64,000 bases of DNA from an uncultured Bacteroides sp. (GTDB taxonomy: Bacteria > Bacillota > Clostridia > Lachnospirales > Lachnospiraceae): the NCBI GenBank assembly GCA_945913015.1, contig CAMECH010000002.1, positions 1 to 64,000 on the forward strand. The letters are read 5' to 3'. This document shows positions 25,558-34,126 of the stretch, one piece after another (positions within the stretch are counted from its first letter, which is position 1; each line of letters opens with the position of its first letter). A program made the position numbers and the translations under genes. The notes under the pieces are model-generated. The model made no database searches and was not told the DNA's origin. It saw only the letters and a list, made by a program, of their open reading frames with translations.

Positions 25558-26019
25558 ATGGATGATAATTATATGATACTTTTATCAGAACAGCACCAGG
25601 TGGATTTAATTAAAAAAACAAACGAATACGTCCGGCAATTTGGGCTATGTCTTACAGATTGCGACATCAAAGAATTAATGAAAAGCCGCAGAGAATGTCT
25701 TTCAGAACAGCAAAGAGTGGAATTTGGTCAGGGAATTATCGATAAAATAATATTTGCCTTTTGTGATTCCGACTTTATTTATCAGGAAAATTATGCAGAG
25801 ACAATAATAAGGTTGCAAAATATTTTCTATTTATACAAGAATGAATCACTTGACGAACTTACTGATGATGAACTAATAGATGTTATGAAAAACGCTTTTA
25901 ACGGAGAATGTAACGGTTCTCTTGAATATCTGGAAGAAACTTACTTAGAGCAGTTTGCAAGAAATATCCGGACCGGAACACATAAATTCATAGGGAGGTA
26001 CTCAGATGATAATGAATAA
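25558..26019 (+). CDS. Conserved protein of unknown function (DUF6323-like)
   Basis: A 153-residue soluble, acidic, helical protein: MDDNYMILLSEQHQVDLIKK, RECLSEQQRVEFGQGIIDKI, and near the end ECNGSLEYLEETYLEQFARN. The pattern resembles the DUF6323 family of Firmicutes, usually next to a DUF6179 gene as here; the family names are from memory and unverified. The start at 25558 is chosen because GGAAGG lies upstream; an in-frame ATG at 25519 is only five or so bases after the predicted transcription start. It overlaps the next gene by 14 bases. Function unknown. Confidence 0.65.
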   Translation: MDDNYMILLSEQHQVDLIKKTNEYVRQFGLCLTDCDIKELMKSRRECLSEQQRVEFGQGIIDKIIFAFCDSDFIYQENYAETIIRLQNIFYLYKNESLDELTDDELIDVMKNAFNGECNGSLEYLEETYLEQFARNIRTGTHKFIGRYSDDNE

Positions 26020-26569
26020 ATCTGATGTTATGGGTATATATACAATGGAGCAGTTAATACCTGTCGTTGCTGGACTTGCAGAAGAATTTACGTCAAAAGA
26101 AAGCTGTTCCGTAACATATGAAAAAGCACGGCAGCTAATGGAAGCTGTTATATATTGCATTGGACATTTAGAATCCTGCAATAGTTTATTAGCGCCAAAT
26201 AGTGCACTTCCTGCAAAAGAAGCATATCTGCTTGGCTACGAGGCTGTTAAGGAAAAAGTATTACAGACTCATCAAAAATATATCAGGCTGATGAAATTTT
26301 TTGACCATTATGGTAATCGGAATTATCGTGATACAGTAGAAAAAGCGTTGCCTACATTTTTCTTATATTATGATTTAAGATTTGCGCCAATGGAAAATAT
26401 CATAACTATGGACTATCCCATATTTGGACTCAATGTAAATCTTGAAGGAATTGATATAATTCAGCAATACATCGATGCCATATGGGACGAGCAGTGTTAT
26501 TTAATGAAGTTTCCAAGAAATTATATTATCAGCCGGTTACGTGATTTTCATCCAAAATATGAGAACTAA
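26006..26569 (+). CDS. Conserved protein of unknown function (DUF6179-like)
   Basis: A 187-residue soluble protein with a helical composition: TMEQLIPVVAGLAEEFTSKE, ESCSVTYEKARQLMEAVIYC, and a conserved-looking FFLYYDLRFAPMENIITMDY. It begins inside the end of the previous gene (14-base overlap), with GGGAGG upstream, so the two products are made together and may form a complex. It resembles the companion family of DUF6323 (DUF6179), which is a tentative identification. No catalytic motif or membrane segment is seen. Confidence 0.65.
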   Translation: MIMNKSDVMGIYTMEQLIPVVAGLAEEFTSKESCSVTYEKARQLMEAVIYCIGHLESCNSLLAPNSALPAKEAYLLGYEAVKEKVLQTHQKYIRLMKFFDHYGNRNYRDTVEKALPTFFLYYDLRFAPMENIITMDYPIFGLNVNLEGIDIIQQYIDAIWDEQCYLMKFPRNYIISRLRDFHPKYEN

Positions 26570-26642
26570 TATTTCAACTTAAAGGAAATATTTGAATTAC
26601 AGACAAATAAAACATAAACAGCCCTACCATCACTGACAGGAC

Positions 26643-26727
26643 TGCTTATGTTTATTGTTATGCTATTCTCTAACTATGCTTATGTTTATTGCTATGCTGT
26701 TTTTTAATTATGCTGATTTTTATTATG
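26643..26727. repeat. 34-bp tandem repeat covering the 3' end of the 26704 gene
   Basis: Copies start at 26643, 26677 and 26711 (TGCTTATGTTTATTG..., TGCTTATGTTTATTG..., TGCTGATTTTTATTA...), a 34-base period. The third, partial copy is the last codons and stop of the minus-strand gene, so the array looks like a duplication of that gene's end. A short hairpin-like stretch (26612-26646) adjoins it. Confidence 0.65.
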
Positions 26728-27294
26728 TCTGTACCGGATTATCAGCATCATTATGCCTGTAAATACCAGAATTGCAAGCAGAATCCAAAGAACAATAAAG
26801 TTTTGTTTCTGATTTAAAATTTCTGATAACTCCGGCTTTTCAGGATTGACGATTGTTTCATCATCCTCTTTTACTTCTGTCTTTGAATCCGAAACACTTT
26901 CCGGCTCTTTGACATTCTGTACATCAGCATCCTTGTATGTAAGAATTACCTCACAAAGTTTATCTGTAACGCAGGTTACTGTCTTATCATCTGTATCTTT
27001 ATCCTCCAGATAGAAATACTCCAAATCACCTGACGCAGTCTCATGCTCTATAAGTACTTCCACCGTCAGACTCTGAGGAAAATTAACAGCACTCTCAGGA
27101 CTTCCCTCTTTGAGTTTCTGATATGCAATGTCCTCCGCCATTTGGAATTTATTTATTATATAATTTGCTTCTTTTACTGTTACAGCATTATCGTCTGCGG
27201 CATACACAAGGCATGTTGCACCTTCCGTAAACGCGAATACCGTGCTTAACAGAACCGCTACATAATTATCTTCTGTACTCAGGAAATTTTTCAT
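26704..27294 (-). CDS. Cell-envelope anchored protein, unknown function
   Basis: A 196-residue protein with an N-terminal hydrophobic signal segment (NYVAVLLSTVFAFTEGATCL) and cleavage region VYAADD. An extracytoplasmic domain of about 100 residues (VKEANYIINKFQMAEDIAYQ) is followed by an acidic Glu/Lys/Asp linker (about 120-155), a C-terminal helix (FIVLWILLAILVFTGIMMLI) and a basic tail, the layout of a sorting-like or tail-anchored surface protein without LPxTG. The start at 27294 overlaps the end of the GGDEF gene by 29 bases. No family recognised. Its 3' end is repeated in tandem downstream. Confidence 0.6.
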   Translation of the reverse strand: MKNFLSTEDNYVAVLLSTVFAFTEGATCLVYAADDNAVTVKEANYIINKFQMAEDIAYQKLKEGSPESAVNFPQSLTVEVLIEHETASGDLEYFYLEDKDTDDKTVTCVTDKLCEVILTYKDADVQNVKEPESVSDSKTEVKEDDETIVNPEKPELSEILNQKQNFIVLWILLAILVFTGIMMLIIRYRHNKNQHN

Positions 27295-28870
27295 AAAAGA
27301 GCTTTTTATCCCGATACATGGCATTCTCCGCCTCCGTGAGAAGCTCGCCGATACTTTCCGCCTTTGCCTTCCATGCCGAGCCGATGGCTGCAAGCGGAAT
27401 TTCTTCACGGTTATTGAGTATATTAAGCTCTTTAACCATATTTAAAAATTCTTCTTCAGATTTATTTACTACAACCACAACAAATTCATCACCGCTCATA
27501 CGGCAGCACATATCATCCGGAAACGCCTCTTTCAGAACCTTTACAAAATTGCATATAAGTTCATCACCAACAGAATGTCCATAGTGGTCATTCGTATATT
27601 TGAGCCGGTTTAAATCACAGAAGACAAGGCCTACATCCTGCGCTCCGTTCTCTATATATTCGCAGGAATACTGTTTCATGTAGTGCCTGTTATTAAGTCC
27701 CGTAAGGTTATCCGTGTATGCAAGATGACTTATGTATGTAATACATTTATTAAGTTCACCGATAGCTTCCTTGAGCGTCTGGGCAAGCACACCAACCTCG
27801 TCTTTTGAACTGCACTCTATTGCAACATTCCAGTTTCCCTTTGCAATCTGCTCCGCCGCCTGCGTCAGTTCAAGCAGTGGCTTTGTAAGCTGTTTGGTAA
27901 GTCTTATTCCAAGCAGCGTGGCAAAAGCAAGAACTACCACCAGTATAATTAAGCACTGGACAATCAGTGTGTTTCTTGCCGCATCAATCTCTGACGCAGG
28001 AGCTACAATTGCAAGTGTCATTCCATTAATCATATTGCCGCACACCATGCGCTTGTTCGTTCCATTCCAGTGGTAAGAATATATTTCCCCTGTTCCTTTC
28101 TTAAGTTCCATCAGCTTGCCGTTATATTCTCCGGCATCAATACCGTCAGGATAATTTTTGGAATATATAATATCTCCGTTTTTTCCCATAAGCACTGCAT
28201 ATCCCGATGAATAAGCTGAGATTTCACTAACCTTTTCTTTCAGGGCATCAAGGTCAACATCCATACCTAAGACTCCTATTGTAACATCCCCGCGGTAGAT
28301 AGGAATAACATACGAAATCATATTTTTGTTGATATTCTTATTTTTATACGGTTCCATCCACGTAGGGCCGCCATTCTGAAGCGGTTCGTAATACCATCCC
28401 ACATGTTCCCTGTCATCCGGGTCATATGCCAGAATATCCGTCATCTCTTCATCTTTCAGACTTCCGTCTTCATTTTTTACCATGAATACACCCGAAACAG
28501 AGGTCAGAAGTTCCTGGTTAAACCTTAAATATATACTTAATGCGCAATCAGTATTCTTTATTAAATTTTCCATTACCTCATAAACTTTTTCAGTATATGC
28601 ATCCATATACTGCTCGTCATTCCAGGAAATCCTGTTGTCCGTAAGCTGACTGTCAGCAAAACCGTATATTGTATCTACAGACTGTTCAATGCTAAGCAGC
28701 CATGTGTTAATTTCCTGTGTTTTTTTGTCACAGGTCAGATTCATAATCCGGCTTGAATCCTCTTCGACAACACGACTTGCATTCAGTATGCCTGCACCGC
28801 CAACCAACAGCACTGTCAGCATGACACTTGCAATCAGGAGTGTAAGAATTTTTTTATGCAATGATTTCAT
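27266..28870 (-). CDS. Membrane diguanylate cyclase (Cache-HAMP-GGDEF)
   Basis: A 534-residue protein: first transmembrane helix (about 8-30), extracellular double-Cache sensor (about 35-275, GGPTWMEPYKNKNINKNMIS), second helix (about 285-308, LIVQCLIILVVVLAFATLLG), HAMP, then GGDEF with LTGLNNRHYM, FCDLNRLKYTND, HSVGDE and signature RMSGDEF. The signature is SGDEF, which is usually active. The allosteric I-site arginine is missing. Family function: synthesis of cyclic di-GMP on sensing a small extracellular ligand. Together with the HD-GYP proteins in this window it indicates local c-di-GMP signalling. The 26704 gene starts inside its last codons. Confidence 0.9.
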   Translation of the reverse strand: MKSLHKKILTLLIASVMLTVLLVGGAGILNASRVVEEDSSRIMNLTCDKKTQEINTWLLSIEQSVDTIYGFADSQLTDNRISWNDEQYMDAYTEKVYEVMENLIKNTDCALSIYLRFNQELLTSVSGVFMVKNEDGSLKDEEMTDILAYDPDDREHVGWYYEPLQNGGPTWMEPYKNKNINKNMISYVIPIYRGDVTIGVLGMDVDLDALKEKVSEISAYSSGYAVLMGKNGDIIYSKNYPDGIDAGEYNGKLMELKKGTGEIYSYHWNGTNKRMVCGNMINGMTLAIVAPASEIDAARNTLIVQCLIILVVVLAFATLLGIRLTKQLTKPLLELTQAAEQIAKGNWNVAIECSSKDEVGVLAQTLKEAIGELNKCITYISHLAYTDNLTGLNNRHYMKQYSCEYIENGAQDVGLVFCDLNRLKYTNDHYGHSVGDELICNFVKVLKEAFPDDMCCRMSGDEFVVVVVNKSEEEFLNMVKELNILNNREEIPLAAIGSAWKAKAESIGELLTEAENAMYRDKKLFYEKFPEYRR

Positions 28871-28950
28871 AACAGTATGAACCTCTTATTTTTAAATTTA
28901 TTATATGACACAGTACTTTGTTATGTTTATTATCTTATCCATACAGCACC

Positions 28951-28995
28951 AAAACCGCCACTTATATAATAACTATTACTTATGCGGCGGTCTTG
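28951..28995 (-). terminator. Terminator after the LytS-type kinase gene
   Basis: AAAACCGCC (28951-28959) pairs with GGCGGTCTT (28986-28994) around a 26-base AT-rich loop. The minus-strand exit reads GGCGGTTTTGG. Confidence 0.65.
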
Positions 28996-29004
28996 TCTTA
29001 TATT

Positions 29005-30318
29005 TTAACTATTTTTTATTGTGGATTTTTTTGCATTTTTTGGCAGACGCAGTTCAACTGTCGTGCCTTTCCCCGGAACGCTGTATACATTCAGTTTTCC
29101 GCCCCTCATACTCTCTATCCTGCTTCTTACATTGCTTATGCCTACATGTTTCCTGCTGTCTTTATCCCTGTTGCAGTCGCTGCTGAAGCCCACTCCGTTG
29201 TCCTCAACCCTGACCACATACTCTTCACCCACATCTTCTGTGGATATGCGGATTGTGCCCCCTTCCAATTTCTTGGTAATTCCATGTTTAACCGCATTTT
29301 CCACAATAGGCTGCAGCGTTATAGGCGGCAGCAAAAAGTCACTTACCTTTATGTCATATGCCACATTAACACGCTCTCCGAAGCGTTTCTTTTCAATCGC
29401 CAGATAACTCTTCACATGTTCAAGTTCTCTTTCAAAAGGGATGTTTTCTTTTAATGTCAGCGCATCTATATTGCCACGCAGATACCCCGCAAACTCATCA
29501 AGAGTTTCCTCTGCCTGCTGCGGATTTGTTCTGCACATATATTTTATGGCGGTAAGGGTATTATAAATAAAATGTGGTTTTATCTGCGATATCATCACAT
29601 CAATCTTCAGGTCATACAATTCCCTTTCTTTTCGCCTAAGCAGCTTACTTTGCACCACAATCGCCATAGCAAACATAAAAATCATTGATATTGCCACAGC
29701 TATATTCCCCAGTGAAATTCCATAGTAAAACAGCAGTAATACCGCAGACATTGCCGGAAAGATAATATATGAAACCATCGAAATAAGAATCAATTTATTC
29801 AATCTCCTGTGATACTGAATTAAAAGTGAACAGTCAATCGCCATGGTAATAATGGCTACCGCTACCGACAAAGGATAAAATGTATTTCTGTGATAAATAT
29901 TATCTGCGTCAAAGTAATAATACAAATCTGTAAACTGTGAGATTATAACCATAATAATTCCTGCAATACATACCCATGCAGCAACATTTACCCTTATCGG
30001 CTTTTTCTCATGGCTTTCCTGCTTAAATATATAACTGCACACATATGCATGAAACAGCAGAAGAATCACATCACTCAGCAAAAAGACAAGGCAGTTGCTG
30101 ATTCGCACCATATAGTATCCGACAGTTCCCGGATATCCTCTGTATGCCCATGCAAATGTGTCCATAAGCAGAAGCATAGAAGTTGCAAGCTGCATATAAA
30201 CAAGAAGTTTCCTCTTTTTTTGATTTATACTGCTAAAGAAAATACATATTGCTGCAATCAGGCAAAAAATACAGCCCCATATTTCCATTGCTATATGTAA
30301 TGCTTTTACATCAAACAT
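29005..30318 (-). CDS. LytS/YehU-type membrane sensor histidine kinase
   Basis: A 437-residue protein with about seven hydrophobic helices in the first 220 (7TM sensor region). It is followed by a His_kinase domain of the LytS type with the phosphoacceptor in ISQIKPHFIYNTLTAIKYM and a HATPase domain (PPITLQPIVENAVKHGI, VEDNGVGFSSD, GKGTTVELRLP). It is ten bases downstream of its response-regulator gene, so they form a two-component pair. The extracellular or membrane ligand is unknown. Confidence 0.9.
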   Translation of the reverse strand: MFDVKALHIAMEIWGCIFCLIAAICIFFSSINQKKRKLLVYMQLATSMLLLMDTFAWAYRGYPGTVGYYMVRISNCLVFLLSDVILLLFHAYVCSYIFKQESHEKKPIRVNVAAWVCIAGIIMVIISQFTDLYYYFDADNIYHRNTFYPLSVAVAIITMAIDCSLLIQYHRRLNKLILISMVSYIIFPAMSAVLLLFYYGISLGNIAVAISMIFMFAMAIVVQSKLLRRKERELYDLKIDVMISQIKPHFIYNTLTAIKYMCRTNPQQAEETLDEFAGYLRGNIDALTLKENIPFERELEHVKSYLAIEKKRFGERVNVAYDIKVSDFLLPPITLQPIVENAVKHGITKKLEGGTIRISTEDVGEEYVVRVEDNGVGFSSDCNRDKDSRKHVGISNVRSRIESMRGGKLNVYSVPGKGTTVELRLPKNAKKSTIKNS

Positions 30319-30328
30319 TTCTGCCTCC

Positions 30329-31108
30329 CTACTGTAATGAATTCATTGAAAATTCCGCCCAGCTGTACTGTCTCATATACTCTCCGCGGTAGCTGTTAAT
30401 TGCAGGAACCTCCTGCTTTAGAAATCTGTAATAGTCGCAATCGACTTTATCCGTATCAATTGAAAACATATTTCTTCTGCAGATAAATACATCCTCTGAA
30501 TTGCACTCCTTAAGAGTTCTTTTCACGTCTGCAATAAGATTTCTCAGATAGTGTCTGTTTTTTTCTATCTGCGGCGAATCCTCCCACAGAACTCCACACA
30601 ATTCCCCCGTGTTGGCTGCCGCTCCGCGCAAATCAATCAGATATGCGAACAGCTCCTTTGCCTTAGTCCTTGAAAAATGCAGCGGACGGCCGTTATAAAA
30701 CACCTCAAAATTCCCAAAGCACTGTACCTGCAGCCTGTCACTACTGTACTGCACCGGAGTGCGAAGGTTGTGAAGCGCTTCTCTAAGCGATTCAGGTTTT
30801 AACGGCTTCAAAAGGTATCCGGATGCATATAACGAGAACGCATCAAGCGCATATTCACTATATGCGGTTGCAAAAATAATATTGGTGTCGGAGCATATAT
30901 CTTTTAGCCTTTTCGCCAGCTCAAGTCCGTTCATTCCCGGCATTTCAATATCAAGTATGGCTATGTCTATTTTCTGATCTTTAGCTTCCAGCAATGCTTT
31001 CTTATAATTCTCAGCGGTAATAATCTCAGCTTCGGGTTTTGCATTTTGTGACACGTTTTTTGTTTCCTGTAAGGACATCGGTTCATCATCTACAATTAAT
31101 ATTCTCAT
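30329..31108 (-). CDS. Response regulator with receiver and SARP-like winged-helix output
   Basis: About 259 residues: receiver MRILIVDDEPMSLQ with phosphoacceptor in IAILDIEMPGMNGLEL and a K in YLLKPLKPESL, then an OmpR/SARP-like domain (VQCFGNFEVFYNGRPLHFSR, TKAKELFAYLIDLRGA, YLRNLIADVKRTL). This output type is found in transcription regulators of the SARP/BTAD class rather than the LytTR domain usually paired with LytS kinases. The start at 31108 has GGGGG eight bases upstream. Transcribed with the downstream sensor kinase. Confidence 0.88.
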   Translation of the reverse strand: MRILIVDDEPMSLQETKNVSQNAKPEAEIITAENYKKALLEAKDQKIDIAILDIEMPGMNGLELAKRLKDICSDTNIIFATAYSEYALDAFSLYASGYLLKPLKPESLREALHNLRTPVQYSSDRLQVQCFGNFEVFYNGRPLHFSRTKAKELFAYLIDLRGAAANTGELCGVLWEDSPQIEKNRHYLRNLIADVKRTLKECNSEDVFICRRNMFSIDTDKVDCDYYRFLKQEVPAINSYRGEYMRQYSWAEFSMNSLQ

Positions 31109-31177
31109 GCAGCACCCCCTTTTCACTGATTTTTGCAGTTTTAATTATACGATATTTCAACTGACTTATCAAATATT

Positions 31178-31399
31178 TTAAAGAATTTTGCAGTGTTTTG
31201 AAATATTTTGCAGTTCTTTATTAAATGCATTTACTGCGGCTGAAACCGCTGCTGACTGCACAAGTATATCAGTACAGTAAGCATCTCTCTCAATCATGCC
31301 CTTTATGCCTCTTATCTGCCCTTCTATGCGGTTTAAGCGGTTAATAAGGCTCTTATACTCTTTTATAGGTATATTGTCAACAAAAAAATTCCGGAACAC
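31178..31399 (-). pseudogene. CsoR/FrmR-family metal-sensor repressor, probably decayed
   Basis: The 73-codon frame holds the family core LINRLNRIEGQIRGIKGMIE and YCTDILVQSAAVSAAVNAF, with the first metal Cys. Normal members run about 85-100 residues and continue with an H-x3-C motif; here the frame turns to ELQNISKHCKIL and stops, so the second half of the metal site is lost. At the other end only a GTG inside the terminator hairpin of the DJ-1 gene opens the frame. A TTGACA-N17-TATAAG promoter-like sequence lies inside the codons (31380-31352). This looks like a remnant rather than a working repressor. Confidence 0.55.
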
Positions 31400-31415
31400 A
31401 TATTACAGTGCCCCG
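31384..31415 (-). terminator. Terminator after DJ-1 family gene
   Basis: On the minus strand TCCGGGGCAC pairs with GTGTTCCGGA (two G-U), followed by TTTTTTT. It overlaps the apparent start of the CsoR-like remnant. Confidence 0.8.
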
Positions 31416-31446
31416 GACTATAACCATATTAAAATCTGCATCAGTA

Positions 31447-31992
31447 TTAAAGATACTGCACACCCTTGCCTATTTCCCGCGCTTTATCCGGACTCACAAG
31501 AATACTTACCAGTTCAAGTCCCAAATCAATGGAGGTGCCCATTCCACGGCTTGTTATCACATTGCCGTCAACAACAACTTTCTCATCAACAAACTCTGCC
31601 CCGTATAAATCCTTTTCAAATCCCGGAAAGCACGTTGCCTTTTTTCCCTGAAGGATTCCAAGATGTCCCAGAATGCTTGGCGCTGCACATATTGCAGATA
31701 TCCATTTCCCGTCGGAATATGCCTCTTTAATCAGTTCCAGAAAATCAGGTCTGCTCTCATATCCCTTGGTTCCCGGTCCTCCCGGCAGAAAATATAAATC
31801 AGTTTCCGAAAAATCGCAGTCCTCATACATTTTATCAGCCATAACTGTTATGCCCTGTGCACTTTTTACAGCAAGGTCATCCATCAGTGAAACCGTTTCA
31901 ACTTCTATTCCGGCTCGTCTGAGAACATCAATCACCGCCAGAGCTTCTACCGTTTCAAATCTATCCCGCAAAAAAACATTTACCTTTTTCAA
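31447..31992 (-). CDS. DJ-1/PfpI family protein
   Basis: About 181 residues, MKKVNVFLRDRFETVEALAV, with the nucleophile-elbow cysteine in AICAAPSILGHLGIL and the conserved Glu in the first strand-helix turn. FLPGGPGTKGY and VVDGNVITSRG also match. The YajL/ThiJ-like branch has been linked to protein and metabolite repair and oxidative stress. The start is a TTG at 31992 with GGAGG seven bases upstream; the TTG six codons earlier is overlapped by that ribosome site. Monocistronic with its own terminator. Confidence 0.88.
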   Translation of the reverse strand: MKKVNVFLRDRFETVEALAVIDVLRRAGIEVETVSLMDDLAVKSAQGITVMADKMYEDCDFSETDLYFLPGGPGTKGYESRPDFLELIKEAYSDGKWISAICAAPSILGHLGILQGKKATCFPGFEKDLYGAEFVDEKVVVDGNVITSRGMGTSIDLGLELVSILVSPDKAREIGKGVQYL

Positions 31993-32084
31993 TTTAATCC
32001 TCCGTTCCAAAATCTTTTTCTAATAATTATACGCATAAATTATAATTTTTTCAATGTCTGCCGTGAAGTTTTTGTAAATGTGTA

Positions 32085-32113
32085 TTGTAGTTTTGAAAAC
32101 TATGTGTTATTAT
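32085..32113 (+). promoter_or_regulatory. Probable sigma-A promoter of the DegV gene
   Basis: TTGTAG (32085-32090), 17-base spacer, TATTAT (32108-32113), about 40 bases before the start codon. Confidence 0.5.
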
Positions 32114-32151
32114 ATTCAATAGCTAGATAATCAGAAAGGTATGGTATTTAA

Positions 32152-33036
32152 ATGTTTAAAATCATGAGTGACAGCGCATGTGATTTGTCTGCTGAATATC
32201 AGGCAGCACATAATGTCGAGATAATTCCGTTATATATTACCACTGACGGGGAAACCTACAAGAAAGACAGGGATGAGATTTACTCCAGGGATTTATATGA
32301 TATGATGGTCAACGAGAACTGTTTTCCAAAGTCCTCACTTCCTTCAGTTCAGGATTATGCAGACCATTTTATGACTTATGTGGAGCAGAATATTCCTGTA
32401 CTGTGCATCACAATTTCAACGTCTTTAAGCGGTTCATACAACTCTGCATCAACTGCACGTGACCTTGTTCTGGAGGAACACCCGGATGCCAGAATCACTG
32501 TAATGAATTCAACAACCAATACTGTTACTCAGGGACTTTTTGTAAATGAGGCCGTACGAATGCTTGAAGCCGGTCTTACATACGAACAGACAATTGAGAA
32601 TCTTGAAAGACTTAAGGATTCCACAAGAATATTTTTTACTATAGGTTCTCTCGAATACCTTATCAAGAATGGCAGAATCGGAAAGCTTGCAACACTTATT
32701 TCAAGTAAAATCCGCATTAAGCCTACGATTGTAATGAAAGATAACGAAATCGGTCTTGCGGGAGTAAACCGCACACGTGCCAAATCAATCGCTTCTGTTA
32801 TTGAGGTTGCACAGAAGTATTTCTCAAGCCCTCTTATTAATGTAGACGATTATAACTTTGTTATAGGCTGGGGATATGACCTTGACGAAGCCGAGGAATT
32901 TAAGACTCAGCTTCAGAATACTCTCGGTATCAAAGAATACTGTGAAACAGGTTCGCAGATTGGTGCCGTAACCTTATGCCACACAGGTCCTTATGCACTC
33001 GGAATCGGCTGCATACGCAAATATGAAACTCTTTAA
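32152..33036 (+). CDS. DegV family fatty-acid-binding protein
   Basis: A 294-residue DegV/FakB-type protein: starts MFKIMSDSACDLSAEYQAAH, with SSLPSVQDY (fatty-acid carboxylate contact region), ITISTSLSGSYNSA and YLIKNGRIGKLATLISSKIR. FakB proteins present exogenous fatty acids to FakA kinase for phosphorylation. No fakA gene is in the window. The start is preceded by AAAGG at somewhat long spacing. Monocistronic with a strong terminator at 33112-33165. Confidence 0.9.
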   Translation: MFKIMSDSACDLSAEYQAAHNVEIIPLYITTDGETYKKDRDEIYSRDLYDMMVNENCFPKSSLPSVQDYADHFMTYVEQNIPVLCITISTSLSGSYNSASTARDLVLEEHPDARITVMNSTTNTVTQGLFVNEAVRMLEAGLTYEQTIENLERLKDSTRIFFTIGSLEYLIKNGRIGKLATLISSKIRIKPTIVMKDNEIGLAGVNRTRAKSIASVIEVAQKYFSSPLINVDDYNFVIGWGYDLDEAEEFKTQLQNTLGIKEYCETGSQIGAVTLCHTGPYALGIGCIRKYETL

Positions 33037-33111
33037 TTAACTGCACTAAAATCAGCGCATCAGCATATTTTTCATACCGGTATATTTTTATACCAGCATA
33101 TTTTTTATACT

Positions 33112-33165
33112 AATACCCGGCATCCGTAAATACCATACTGTATTTACGGGCACCGGGTATTTTAT
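33112..33165. terminator. Terminator between convergent DegV and CorA genes
   Basis: Long imperfect stem from AATACCCGG (33112-33120) through CCGTAAATAC/GTATTTACGG to CCGGGTAT (33153-33160), followed by TTTTATTT. Confidence 0.85.
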
Positions 33166-33205
33166 TTACTCACAGTATTTTATTTATTCACAGCATTTTA
33201 TTCTT
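33157..33205. repeat. 18-bp tandem repeat at the 3' end of corA
   Basis: GTATTTTATTTACTCACA, GTATTTTATTTATTCACA and a partial GCATTTTATTC start at 33157, 33175 and 33193. The array includes the stop codon and last codons of the minus-strand corA gene. Confidence 0.7.
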
Positions 33206-34126
33206 TCTAAGCCATATTGTAACAACAATGCATATTATGACAATCATTGCACAAATAATCATAAATGAATGTGCCGAGCTTGCAAACGGCATTCCCTCAA
33301 CATTCATTCCGTACAATCCCGAAATTACAGTAGGGAAAGCCATTACAAGAGTAATTGACGTCAGGTATTTCATGACATTGTTCAGCCTGCTGTTGAGTAC
33401 TGAAGATAACAGTTCTCTTGTTCCGTTAATTATATCCTTGTAAATGCTTGCCATCTCGATTGCCTGCTGTGTCTCAACGACCACATCCTCAAGCAGCTCA
33501 ATATCATCCGGATACTGCTGAAGGCGTTTGTAATGTGAAAGTCTTTCCAGCACAACTCTGTTGGCGCGAAGTGATGTAGCAAAGTATACCAGTGTTGATT
33601 CAAGCTCATGCAACGCAATCAGATCCGAATCCTGTGTCTTATCCCCGACATGCTCTTCTATCTCAATCCTCTTCTTGTCCATAATGCGCAGTTCAGCCTG
33701 ATAAAGCATCGCCGTCCTGAAAAGAATCTGATACACAAAGCGCAGCTTCTTCTTGGTACTGAAATCACGTACCTTTCCATCAATAAATGCTGATATTATG
33801 GAGTTATTTTCCTCTTTACTTACAGTCATTATTATATCCTGTGTAAGGATGATGGCAAGCGGCAACGTCGTATATACTTCTCTTTCATGACGTATCTCAG
33901 TTATAGGAACGTCGATGAGGATAAGGGTATATCCGTCCTTCAATTCAATACGGGAACTTTCTTCCTCATCGAGTGAAGCCCTGATGTCATCAATATCAAT
34001 ATCCAGTTCATCTGCCATTTTCTGCGTTTCCTCGGCAGTAGGCGCCATCAGGCATATCCACACTCCCTCATGTATCTCATGTACTTCATGCAGAATCTGG
34101 TCATCAGTTCTATATATATTAATCAT
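33188..34126 (-). CDS. corA: CorA family magnesium/divalent cation transporter
   Basis: A 312-residue protein with a large cytoplasmic N-terminal domain, a long stalk helix and two C-terminal membrane helices. The pore signature YGMNVEGMPF contains the invariant GMN. The C-terminus ends in a basic cluster (WLRKNKML), as in pentameric CorA channels. GGGGAG precedes the ATG. It is convergent with the DegV gene across a terminator. Confidence 0.92.
   Translation of the reverse strand: MINIYRTDDQILHEVHEIHEGVWICLMAPTAEETQKMADELDIDIDDIRASLDEEESSRIELKDGYTLILIDVPITEIRHEREVYTTLPLAIILTQDIIMTVSKEENNSIISAFIDGKVRDFSTKKKLRFVYQILFRTAMLYQAELRIMDKKRIEIEEHVGDKTQDSDLIALHELESTLVYFATSLRANRVVLERLSHYKRLQQYPDDIELLEDVVVETQQAIEMASIYKDIINGTRELLSSVLNSRLNNVMKYLTSITLVMAFPTVISGLYGMNVEGMPFASSAHSFMIICAMIVIICIVVTIWLRKNKML

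Noticed and set aside
31993-32010. Earlier TTG start for the DJ-1 family gene
   Set aside because: GGAGG sits within those codons and is correctly spaced for the TTG at 31992.
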